From Phytophthora sp. 'mugwort' (taxonomy: Eukaryota; Oomycota; Peronosporomycetes; Peronosporales; Peronosporaceae): a DNA stretch of 64,000 nt. This document shows positions 11,367 to 20,634 of this stretch, one piece after another. The stretch lies in assembly GCA_033558025.1 (NCBI GenBank), contig JAUCEF010000007.1:1612001-1676000 (forward strand), read 5' to 3'. The position numbers were made by a program, and so were the translations under genes. How positions within the stretch are numbered: the stretch's first letter is position 1; each line of letters opens with the position of its first letter. Below the pieces are notes generated by a model. That model was not told the origin of the DNA. It did not search any database and was given only the letters and a program-made list of their open reading frames with translations.

Positions 11367-13417
11367 ATGCCCGAGAGCCCTAATAACACCAACACGAAGA
11401 AGCTACGTGTACGTATCAAGGTAATGTCCCTGTACACACCTCTAACTAACTTTCCTATATCTACAGGCTCTCAAACTGCTTGAGCGAACAAGTTCTACCG
11501 CTGTTGCGGTTGCGGCTGTTGGGGTCGATAGATCAACACTTTATCGCTGGGAGAAGGACGCGGACCGAATGACTGTATCGCGCCAGAACCAGAGTTTCGC
11601 CGGCCGTCCCCGCGCGCGCATGTATACGTGCAACAGCCCGATCTCGACAATAGGTACGCATTTCCTACTCTAAACTGTAAATTTTTCGAATGATTATAAC
11701 TGTTTTGTCGGTATCTGTTTTAGGCTGCTCGATGATATGAATTGAGAATATGCGCCAAAATTGATATATTTGCGTATCTACCAAGTGCATACTCCTTCTG
11801 AACTCCGAGTTTGCTCCAGCCTCTTCGCTTCACGCTCAAACGTGGCTAGCCTGATGTTAATCCGTCGTTTCCTGAAGCGCAGCCGTTTGATGATGCGATA
11901 GACCACTCATAAGGGCCGTAAGAATCGGTCTGACATGGAAGTACGTTACGGCTTTGGCCATTTGTTGTTCATTTTATAGCTGTCTGTAAACGTATGTTTG
12001 TAGACTGTTGCGAACGTGTTCTCCCAATCTATACGGCACACTATAGAGGAGGATGGCATTCTTGCCTAGTTGGGCAGTGTCGGGGCGGCGGAGGAAGCAG
12101 GTAGGCTCGTACATGTGGGGAACAACGCACGTTTTGGAATGATTAATTTGTTTTGTTTTTCTTTTGCTAGTTACGACATGCATGCGCTCATGGAAGCACC
12201 TCATGCTCTCCATGCGCTCCCTTACTGGGTAAGCTTCTTTTTTATTTTTTGTATACTTAGCCTAACTGTAAGCAACATTTCCTTTTTCCTAAATCTGTTC
12301 TGTGCACGTACGCATCAGGTACGTACCTTCGGCCGCTGCCTGCGGTGCGAGTCCTGGCCGTTCAAGACAGCTCGCGCATGGTGTGGCTTGTTACATAGGC
12401 CGCTGGCGTGCTCGGTCAGCACTCACGTGAGGGTGATGGCCTAGGCGGGCTGACCGGCACGCCGTGCTCGGCCTGACAGACGGGCATGAAAATATAGGTC
12501 TGTCTATATAATATGGACCAAACCGCCGTCTATATGAATGGGCGCACTACGGTCGATTTCGTGGGGGCACAGACGGTCGACGTTGTACACGGTAATGATG
12601 TTAATAATTTCAGTATGCTATGATTATTTCTGGTAATTTAATATATTAGTAGGAAGCGCGGCCAACGGTTTCCGCGCGTCAGTGGTTCTTGCCGGATCGA
12701 CCAGCGCCACAAGCTGCCTCCTCTTGTTGTATTTGTAGGCGTGACTGGCGGCCAGTCTCCCAAGAGGTGTTTCAATCCAGCATTTGGTGCTGGAACCGTC
12801 GAGCACACTGTGCAAAAAAGCAAACTGCGACGCTACATTCATGCTTGACTGAATTGAAGGTACGTCTTTCGGTAAGATACTTTTATTGACAGTTACTGAT
12901 TATGAGCTCGTGTTCCTATAGGTATGGAACCCACCTGGTGACGGATGCAGGCTGTTGATTGTAGACAGTTTGAAGACTCACAAGATTGCTTCGGTCCGGA
13001 ACGCGTTGCAGCAGGAATGCAGCACAAGTCGAGTTCGTCCCTCCAGGGGTTACAGGGATATGCCAGCTCATGGACGTCTCCGTGATGAATGCCTTCACGT
13101 ACCACGTCACGTAAGTATTTATATTTGCTACCTATTAGTTTGGTCTCTCTCTAACTATTTGCTATATTTTGAAGGAATGCGTACTGTCAATATCAGATTG
13201 TAACCCGTTTCCGGCGAATCCGCAGGAGATAAGAGCTTTGATGTCGCGTATTGTGGCCGAAGCCCGGGACGTCGTTCCTTCCAAGATTATTATTAATGGC
13301 TTCATCAAGGCAGGTTTGGGCACTGCCGGACGGCGCGACAGTAGCGGTTGTTCTCGGGTTCCTGACGTATCGGCTTATGATGCGCCACTTGTGTATACGA
13401 TGAATAATAACGTTTGA
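11367..13417 (+). pseudogene. Pogo-like transposase with several introns, probably broken
   Basis: A likely first exon (11367-11420) reads MPESPNNTNTKKLRVRIK and ends at GTAATG; a 46-bp intron ends at 11466. The next exon reads ALKLLERTSSTAVAVAAVGV and DRSTLYRWEKDADRM, a helix-turn-helix DNA-binding domain. A second helix-turn-helix-like piece (IRRFLKRSRL, HKGRKNRSDME) lies near 11855-11940, as in CENP-B/pogo proteins. The catalytic core follows: MDQTAVYMN with the first Asp at 12516, LLIVDSLKTHK with the second at 12964, and LMDVSVMNAF with the third at 13073, about 36 residues apart after allowing for a one-base shift. The end (13200-13330) reads PQEIRALMSRIVAEARDVVP and IINGFIKAGLG, typical of the family C-terminus. 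In-frame stops near 11735 and 12840 and the shift near 13025 suggest an inactive copy. Confidence 0.75.
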
Positions 13418-13537
13418 TTCCTTTTTTCGTATCGACAACAAACATTATGTAATACAGGAAGGGGTGTCGTCCCTAAGCAAATATCGCATACTGTCCTTTT
13501 TCTGACCTTTTTATGGGATGCTGCACTCTAGCCGGGC

Positions 13538-13562
13538 GTTGCGGTGAACCCGTGGTTTACGG
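13538..13562 (-). repeat. Right terminal inverted repeat of pogo-like element
   Basis: GTTGCGGTGAACCCGTGG followed by TTTACGG; directly followed by TA at 13563-13564. Confidence 0.9.
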
Positions 13563-13590
13563 TACACTGGTCCAGTAGCAGCTCTATTTA

Positions 13591-14600
13591 ATGGTACTCT
13601 CGACAAAGCCGAACGGAAAACTCGTCGTACAGTCCCCTACAGCCTGGTTGCTATCATCGGAGCCAAAGACCTACAAGGCGGCCATGCAGCTGAAGCTCCT
13701 CAATGGAAAAATAGCCAAACGGTCTAAATACAAGTCTCTCGTGGACAATAAAACATGGGTACTGACCAAGTGTCAATGGGCGACGTGTATTTGCAATGCT
13801 GGTGGGTATTTGTCGTCAAATGAAAAATCAATGGCATAATAGATCGCTACAAAGCTCACCTAGTTGTTTAGGGTTTCCTTCAAAAACATGGAATTGACTG
13901 CAACGATTTTTTCTCCCCCTGTCATCCACATGGACTACTACTGCTACTTACCGTCGTTTCTTTATTTAACATGGAAATCCGTTAAATGGACGTCAAAACC
14001 GCATTCTTATATTGGGTACGTGGATGAGGAATCTACATGGAACAACCTGAAGGGTTTGCTTGCCGACGGAAGAAAACCTCGTATGTTAACTGTTAAAGAG
14101 CCAGTACGGCCTCAAACAAGCCCCTCGCATGTTGTACTGCACTCTTAACTACCACGAAGTTTCGCAAACTGGCAAAAGATTAATGCGTCTTTATAGAGGA
14201 AACTGACGGACATACATGCTACATTCTTGTCTACGCCGATGATCTCCACATCATTGCACATACAGTCGACATTGTCATGTTCACAAGGACGCACTTAAGC
14301 AGCTTTCAAAATATCCGACCTGGGCGAAGCCAAAACCTCTTACTGTGACCCATTGTGCGCGATAGTAAAATCTGCTTCATCTTCACGCACCAAGAGAAAT
14401 ACGCTTCCAAAGTCCTGGATCACTACTCATCTCTCATTATCTCCAGTGGGTGATTGTGTGGCGTCTGGCGCTTGCTTTTGTTGGAGTCTATGCTATCAGG
14501 CCATACATGGAGGTTTGAGTAATACAAAATGGAGCAGTTCTATTGACTTCGGTATCTACGCTTGTGCGACGCAACACCGAAGGTGAAGTTCTATGAGGAC
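13591..14600 (+). pseudogene. Copia element 2 reverse transcriptase, broken and 3' truncated
   Basis: Frame 13591-13839 reads EPKTYKAAMQ and YKSLVDNKTWVLTK, the RVT_2 start. Further pieces in shifted frames are KHGIDCNDFFSP near 13885, MDVKTAFLY near 13987, MEQPEGFACRR near 14037, and the catalytic VYADDLHIIAH at 14229-14260. After about 14420 the similarity to pol is lost and no RNase H can be found. Confidence 0.75.
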
Positions 14601-15107
14601 GTTTGCGAGAAAGTAGAAATGTTCATTGCTATATACTTCAGTCCACAACCTTTATGATGAAGTAATTGTTACGTGATTGATGATAAGTACTTCTGGTACA
14701 GCTCTTCATTCATGTGGTACAAGTACAGCACGGACAACGTTTAGTAAAAATGCAGTTTTCTTTTAATTTAGACTTGGCTTAATGTAATTATGTTTAATTT
14801 TCCTAACTCTATCGTAAAAATAATATGTTTTCGAAGAGTATTAATAGAGTAAAAGCAGGTAATTTAGGCCCTGGTTTCTCCGTCGGTGTCTGGGTCTGGG
14901 GATATCGGAAAGCAATTTGATTTTTTTATTGGCCTGCCAATTATCCCCAGACGCGACCTGGCTGAAGTATAGCTACAAATCTATGACCTCAAAAGAACAG
15001 CACCTACCATGATGACTTACATCGCTTTAAACTTCAGTGCTGATCCCAACGCTACGACACGTTGCAAACTGTGCTCCCTCCCTCGTTCCGGCGACGTTTA
15101 CCAACCA
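14601..15107. other. AT-rich stretch, nothing recognised
   Basis: No gene, RNA or repeat seen. It may include the decayed end of Copia element 2. Confidence 0.4.
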
Positions 15108-15700
15108 GCATTCTGTGCCATACCTTCTTGCGGACTCTCGCCGCCACTAGCACTATTGGCGAATACGATGTTGTCCTGATCTGAAACCACTTCGTTCTGG
15201 TCAGCTACAGTTTGTGCAGCCGTTGGAGCGGCTTGACGAGAGTTTTCCTTCCTTCGATCGATCGATGGAGCTGGAAACGACCCTTCACTCTTCTCTGTCC
15301 TCGGTGCTAAGGTTGATGTACTCAGGTTGGAAACCTGCAGGGCCCCCGACCCGTGAATTTAAGAAACTGCAATAGGCAAATCCGTTTCCTGTGTGCGTAC
15401 CGAGGGAGTTCCATTTGCCAGGCTTTGCTATATGCTTATTGGGTCCAGTAATTGTTAGTAAGAATCGAAACTACGTTTTGACAAGTCGAAACCGTGATTT
15501 ACCTTTATGAAGCTGAGCAGCAATTTCCCGCAGATAGAAGGACAGGAGCGCTTGTTCTTCAACAAAGAAATCAACACCTCCACGGCCATTTAGGCTAGCG
15601 CCTGGACGAATATAGCGATAAAAAGAGTCACTCGCGCTTCAGGGTGATGGTTTGTGATACCAACCCTCGTCACGAAGGAAGCTCCCTCCAGACCGCCTTA
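15108..15700 (-). pseudogene. Unrecognised split reading frames on minus strand
   Basis: Two open stretches have natural-looking composition. The first, roughly 15700-15503, reads FYRYIRPGASLNGRGGVDFF and then VEEQALLSFYLREIAAQLHK before a possible splice donor GTAAAT; one in-frame stop precedes it. The second, 15334-15108, reads from VSNLSTSTLAPRTEK to SGGESPQEGMAQNAGW and a stop, after a possible acceptor CTGCAG. The reading phases do not join cleanly across the candidate intron. I do not recognise the family; a transposon-derived gene is likely given the neighbourhood. Confidence 0.25.
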
Positions 15701-16880
15701 AAAACTCGAGTTGTCAATCATGTCCCCTCCTTTCCTTGGCTACTAATTTGTTCTCTCGATCGAAGCGTTCTAGTTCGTTTAGTCGACACGGCAAGCGCGG
15801 TGGCTAAGCTACGCTTGCTTCGAGGTACCCTACTACCAGAACAAATGTCCTGTGGAAAGAAGGAGTGTGAATGACAATGTTGAACGGATTGTACTGAGAG
15901 CGCTAAGGATTTCGTCACATCGTGAACATATGTAAAGTTTCAAAGCATGATATACTAATAGTTACAAACCCTACCTGCCAAAAACGTGTGTTCATGTTGG
16001 CATTGTCTATCAGTTTATACAAAATATACTTCAGGCTATATACTTCAAGCCTATACACTGTTCAATGATTTACACGGGTTGGATTTTGAGCAAAGGCGAA
16101 CGTCCTGGTAGCTTTTGATGTAAAAGACAACAGAAGCTGGCGTGAATGCGCTACTAAGGAATTATGGTTCTGATTTTGGAGCAGATTAGCGACTAGTTGA
16201 GCATCCTGAGCTTATATTTGCTACTAGAAAGCCGAACAATGTAGATGGCCGGATAGAATACTCGCAGTACAGAATGAACAAAACATATTCAGTTCGTTAC
16301 CCTAGTTTCCACGTTTCAAGTTATAAAAAAGTATAATGAAAAGTATTAAACCACAGACATGTAGTACTGTACACAGTAGTATAGGGCGATTCTGATTGGA
16401 TGCAAGTTATCCCAAAGTAAATACTCGAGTCATTAAGAATTTCTGCCAATTATCTTCATTTTTTGTTTGAAGTGGACATCGTTGTTTTTACGGTCTTCTG
16501 ACGGACGGGGTCGCCGCGCATTGGTAGGTCACACTATAACGTAGCAACTATGAACATCGACAGTGTAAGACTTAGAAATAATGGCGCGATTCACACAAAA
16601 TGTTCCCCGAAATTGATTCGTTACGAAGATAAAACGTAATAGTAGCCCTACCTGTAAACTTATCGAGCTGGTACTACCGCCAACACAGGGCATAAAACTA
16701 CTATATAGAGTTCATGTTTAAAGGAAATTAGAAAAAATGTCTAATAGAGTACAATTAGATCAGTTCCTGACACCAATTTGGTAGCATAGTCGATAGTGGA
16801 AGTAGAGTAGCGTAGAAAGCGCAGAGTGGATAGTGAATAGCGATGAAAAGCAAATATCACCGATATAAAATCATTCGCCA
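15701..16880. other. AT-rich stretch, nothing recognised
   Basis: Only short frames with no familiar motif; no clear repeat or RNA gene. Confidence 0.4.
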
Positions 16881-16884
16881 AAAC

Positions 16885-17090
16885 GTGCTAATCCAGCTTC
16901 TGTATCAGAATATTTCCAGTGTTTTTTTATCCAGATTTCCAGTACTCAGTATCAGTTTTTTCAGAATTTGAAAGTATACAGTCTCCGGTCCTTTTATCCA
17001 GATTTATCCAGATTTTCCTGATTTCAAGACTCCAGCCTCCAGTTTTGTTTTCATCCAGATATCCGGTATTCCAGTATCCAATTCTACAGG
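16885..17090 (+). repeat. Degenerate short-period repeat (ccag/tatcc motifs)
   Basis: The words 'ttccag', 'tatccagat', 'ccagtat' and 'tccagcctccag' recur at irregular spacing of about 10-25 bp over some 200 bp, just outside the left end of the Harbinger element. This looks like a decayed micro- or minisatellite. Confidence 0.5.
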
Positions 17091-17122
17091 ATCGAGGCCA
17101 TGCCAGCCAAAACTTTTTATAA

Positions 17123-17146
17123 GGAGCTGGTTGCGTCGTTGGTGTC
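17123..17146 (+). repeat. Left terminal inverted repeat of Harbinger element
   Basis: Starts GGAGCTGGTTGCGTCGTTGG; preceded by TAA. It pairs with 19999-20022 at about 20 of 24 positions. Confidence 0.85.
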
Positions 17147-17622
17147 TAGTGTCGGTGTTTGGCCCGGCAATTATGCCTAACCCTATCTGACACGGCTGGA
17201 CTGGTTTGGTCACTCGTCTTATTTTCGAAAACACTAGCCTCAGACGCTATCAGAAGACGACACGAATCTTTGAAGCCACAGCGCTCATGCTTCCCTCCTC
17301 TAGGTCGACAGCGGCCTCAGCGCAGCAGACACCCGCACATGTGCGGGTCCAAACATCGCTGCATCAGACGCTACGGCGGCAGGTGTTCCTGAGCACGGCT
17401 GCTGTCGCTTCACCATTTTCGCAGCTCGAGCCAAGTGCGGTCTGCCTGGGCTCAGGTCTTCTGTTTGGCTCGGCTTCTGCGGCAGGCATCCCGCTCACCC
17501 AGCTTACGCCGGAAGCACCCTCGCTGCGCACCCTGGAAGCTTCGCCCCCAAGCACCTGCAGTATTGGGTGCCGGCGCCGTTGTTAGCCTGGACAAGTTAT
17601 GACTGAGACGCGCTCACCAACA

Positions 17623-18661
17623 ATGCCGGACTCTTTGCCAGCATCGTCGACCGCCCCTCATCAGAAGAAGCGTCCACAGTCAAGGCAGCGCAAGGACGAA
17701 GTCGCACCACTGTGCTGGACAACAGAGCTCGTTGAAAAGCTCTTCTGCTTGAGGTAATCCCCCGTGGTTAGCGTCCTGGAGTGTGCATTGATGATAATTT
17801 CGAACAGTTGTAAGTGCTTGTGCGTACAACGATCAGAAACAAAGAGCTCATCAAACTGTTCAAAAACACTCGCAATAAACATGATATGCATCGAGGCTGG
17901 ATAGCAATGGCCAAGGAGCTGTGCAAGCAGCGCGGGGTTGGAGTGACGAACAGTGTCAGGATAAGGTAATAGAGAGCAGCATATTTTATCAATGCTTGGC
18001 GTCGCTAGCTATTGCCTGGTGACTTTATAAGATGAAGGCAATGAAACAGCAGTGGGCAGAATATAAGAAAGACCGCTTGCACACAGGAAACGAGACTGAT
18101 CGCCTAAAGCAAACTTCAAAAATCTCGACACCATGTCATGTACTGGGGCTCGTCGCTCGGTATGGACGCGGAGACACTGTTCTCATGTACTTGGGCTCGT
18201 CGCTCGGTATGGACGCGGAGACACTGTTCGACGATGCAAGTGGCCGCCATCGGTGGTCGACACCGATGCGGCCGTCTCGGACGGCTAACCGCGCGGGTAT
18301 CGAAGCAGGTGAGGACGAAGAGGGTGAAGGTGGCGCGGCCAGGAGCCGGTCAAAGTTGACACCTGCAGCAGCAATTTCCGAAGGTAAGGTACAACGCTTC
18401 GAATGTAATGCACGAGCTGATCTATCTCTATCTTTGTTCTCAAATGTGTTAGTAGGGCTCAACGCACTTGCGAAGGGCATGGGGCATATCGGGGACTCGT
18501 TAACAGCGCGTACTACAGACGAGTCCGCTATTGCGAAACTCACTACCGCAATTGAAGCTCAGCAGGATCACTTGAGAAAACAGACTGAAAGCATTCAAGC
18601 GCTCATGCAGCTCCTAACGAAAGAACAGGCGAAAGGTAAATTCGTTTACTGTAGTAAGTAG
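17623..18661 (+). pseudogene. Harbinger Myb/SANT-like DNA-binding protein, broken
   Basis: ATG at 17623 opens MPDSLPASSTAPHQKKRPQS; exon 1 ends at 17753 after WTTELVEKLFCL. A likely 83-bp intron (GTAATC...CAG, 17754-17836) joins in phase to NKELIKLFKNTRNKHD and GWIAMAKELCKQRGVGV, ending at 17965. A second intron ends at 18031, and KMKAMKQQWAEYKKDRLHTG follows with a one-base phase problem. Spaced Trp residues, 'GW..A..L' and the 'Y...K....TGN' ending are the Myb/SANT-like or trihelix pattern. In Harbinger elements this protein binds the element ends and helps bring the transposase into the nucleus. A 47-bp tandem duplication at 18136-18229 shifts the frame. The C-terminal part (QKTESIQALMQLLTKEQ and before) may form a coiled coil. 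Confidence 0.7.
18136..18229 (+). repeat. 47-bp tandem duplication
   Basis: Units 18136-18182 and 18183-18229 both run from 'tcatgtact' to 'gagacactgttc' and differ at only one base. Because 47 is not a multiple of three, each copy is read in a different frame within the Myb-like gene. Confidence 0.92.
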
Positions 18662-18827
18662 TCTGCAATATCGCTGCGAAGTGCGACACCTCACTAACGT
18701 CTTTCCCGTGCTTCTCGTGTCTTAGATTCGGTGCCGTCAACGCTGAGGGTTCTTAGAACATCCTCGTCGGTTTCATCGGCGCTGTCTACAGCAGCTGCCG
18801 CCCGTTCCTCCAGCAAGCGCTGAGCCA

Positions 18828-19834
18828 TCACCTCGTCCATCGGTCAGGAAGTGGTGTCGAATCATGTATATCAATTGCAATATTGTGAAGCAGCATATAT
18901 GCAACAATTGTGGACGAGATGTTGGTTACTGTCTTTGCTTCTTGAGGTCTCCGTAGCATCCGAAATCGGTTTTTCATTGTAGCAAACGTGCATTCGACCA
19001 CTATCAGTATTCGACTGTAATTGAAGTTGTAGTTTCGCTCATGGCGCGTGAGATCCAGGTCATGGTCGTAGGGAATCAATAGAGCATTAGATAGCGTGTA
19101 GCCTTGATCTCCAACAACAAACCCACCAGGCGGAAGTATTTCATCGATGTGCTGTCCGAAGTACGAAGAGGTCCAAATCTTCTTGTCACGCCAGGAGCCA
19201 GGATATCAAATGATATAAAACGTTGACTTGGGTCAACAGCAGCTTGCAGGTTGACCGTTGGGTACCCTTTGCGGCAGTACCAGCCTTCCTAATTTTCAAA
19301 GCGAGCGGAGCAAATTAGCGTTCCGTCCACAGCAGCACACACAAGAGGGACCTCACCTCGGAGCTCAAACGCCGTTGAACCGCACCCCACTTTTCTAACG
19401 AGGACGGTAGATAAATGTAGCGACGAACATTCATTTGCTAAAGCAGTCAGCAGCTCATTAATAGCAGTTACAGCCCAGCTCTTCGACACGCCAAACACGT
19501 CCGCTGTCTCGCGAAAGTCGCCCATCGACGCCAAGTAAAAAAAATAGAGCATCGCTGCTACACGAGTTTCGAAGGAGTGTTTAACGTAAGCAGCATCATC
19601 TGTAGAACGGAGAGGCCGCAGCAACTTGCACAAAATGCGGAAACTTGCTTGAGTGAAGCGTAGATTATCTTGAAACCACTTGTTGTAGCAGGGATCGGCC
19701 AGCATCATGTCGATATTGCGAGCGGGTAGCGTGAGGGCGTTCATCTTCTACGCCTTGGCGACCGACGCCAGCGTAATAGCGACAGCTGAAGCACATGCCC
19801 CGATGGCGGCGGTGATAGCTACGTCGGCGTCCAT
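18828..19834 (-). pseudogene. PIF/Harbinger transposase (DDE_4 type), broken
   Basis: Reading from 19834 down, MDADVAITAAIGA is followed by an in-frame TAG just before ATG 19744. The main frame then runs LPARNIDMMLADPCYNKWFQ, FETRVAAMLYFFYLASMGDF and the helix-turn-helix-like DVFGVSKSWAVTAINELL. The catalytic core has VDGTLI (first Asp), FVVGDQGYTLSNALLIPYDH (second Asp) and RILIVVECTFATMKNRFRML (Glu). A TAG at 19289-19291, between FEN and EGWYCRKGYP, and a frame change near 19200 interrupt it. The enzyme would cut and paste the element at TWA sites. All three catalytic residues remain. Confidence 0.85.
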
Positions 19835-19998
19835 TCTCAGATCTTAAATCTTTATGAAATTTGCCCTTCTTTCATCGGTGTTAGCCTCAAACACGACTCT
19901 GGGAGTCGTGTCTCGGGTCGACACCAGAGCTGCGGCAGCAGCCAATCAGAATGAAGATCATTGCATGTTTATAGCGCATCCTACCGACATCAGCGCCG

Positions 19999-20022
19999 GA
20001 CACCAGAGACGCAACCAGACCC
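19999..20022 (-). repeat. Right terminal inverted repeat of Harbinger element
   Basis: Its reverse complement starts GGGTCTGGTTGCGTCTCTGG; it is followed by TAA at 20023-20025. Confidence 0.85.
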
Positions 20023-20025
20023 TAA

Positions 20026-20634
20026 TGGCAACTAACACGTAATCGCGGGTATGCGGCGTATCCAGTGGTGTATTAGAAGCTACGCATGCTCTCAGCACGC
20101 GCCAACTCGCATCCGCAACTTAGGGGGGGGGGTCCGACATCAAAATTTTCCCGTAATAGGGAGACTCCAGTATATAGTCAAGTCGGTGAGGACTACATGT
20201 ACACACTTATCTTCTAAAGCACGTAATACACATGGTACTACATCCCAGTTAAAATATTACAGTAGCAATTGCAATATTTTAACTGGTGTGTAGTACCGTG
20301 GTTTTTCGAAAAGGCCCCTTGTGCGAAAGGGTTTATTCATTAACGACGATGGGATAATTTGTTCGACAATATATGACTGGACATCATGGACTCCATTCTA
20401 CTGAATTTGTCCTTCCCAATGATCATGGTCAACAACACGGCCATCTTCCACGGCGCATTTTCGATACCACCTCGTGTCGTGTCATCGCCGATGGAGACGC
20501 GCTAACTTACCTATCAACGGCTCACTCACTGCAAAGCATTATTGTAGCACCTTAATTAATCTTTCAAAGCAATGCACTTGTATTCATAATTCACGACGCA
20601 CACATATACACATGTACATATAGGCCACGAGAAC
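20026..20634. other. Region 3' of FAS copy A, no gene recognised
   Basis: Holds a G-run near 20125, a strong hairpin at 20231-20300 and the 3' flank of the FAS gene. It shares no visible similarity with the 3' flank of the other FAS gene. Confidence 0.5.
20231..20300. repeat. 70-bp foldback hairpin
   Basis: Arms 20231-20260 and 20271-20300 are inverted copies (core CAGTTAAAATATT and GGTACTACA) with about four mismatches in 30 and a 10-base loop. It lies 335 bp downstream of the FAS copy A stop. It could be a tiny foldback element or a source of hairpin RNA. Confidence 0.85.

Larger units (their letters stand above)
11237..13562 (+). mobile_element. Pogo-like (Tc1/mariner superfamily) DNA transposon nested in Copia element 2
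   Basis: Terminal inverted repeats of 25 bp (11237-11261 and 13538-13562) share CGTAAACCACGGGTTCA and CGCAAC with two differences, one of them the outermost base. Each is flanked directly by TA (11235-11236 and 13563-13564), the target-site duplication of this superfamily. Inside is one spliced transposase gene with a DDE-type core. The element sits between integrase and reverse transcriptase of the Copia remnant, so it arrived later. Length is 2326 bp. Confidence 0.88.
8414..14600 (+). mobile_element. Copia-type retrotransposon remnant (element 2), interrupted by a DNA transposon
   Basis: Gag, protease, integrase and reverse transcriptase pieces follow one another in Copia order on the plus strand, but their sequences differ clearly from element 1, so this is another family. 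The piece between integrase (ends about 11166) and reverse transcriptase (starts about 13591) is split by the 2.3-kb pogo-like transposon at 11237-13562. No RNase H follows the catalytic RT motif and no LTR pair was found, so the element is truncated, at least at its 3' end. Stops and frame changes occur throughout. Confidence 0.8.
17123..20022 (-). mobile_element. PIF/Harbinger DNA transposon, near-complete but inactivated
   Basis: Terminal inverted repeats (17123-17146 and 19999-20022) share CTGGTTGCGTC and TGGTGTC, and each is flanked directly by TAA (17120-17122 and 20023-20025), the three-base duplication typical of this superfamily. Between them lie the two expected genes: a Myb/SANT-like DNA-binding protein (plus strand, 17623-18661) and a DDE_4-type transposase (minus strand, 18828-19834), facing each other. 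Both carry few lesions, so the insertion is fairly young. Length is 2900 bp. Confidence 0.9.

Noticed and set aside
17206..17586. 126-codon plus-strand frame inside the Harbinger element
   Set aside because: Low-complexity Ser/Ala/Thr-rich sequence between the element end and the Myb-like gene; likely untranslated or part of an unplaced exon. A 16-bp palindrome (CCCGCACATGTGCGGG) at 17332 may explain part of it.
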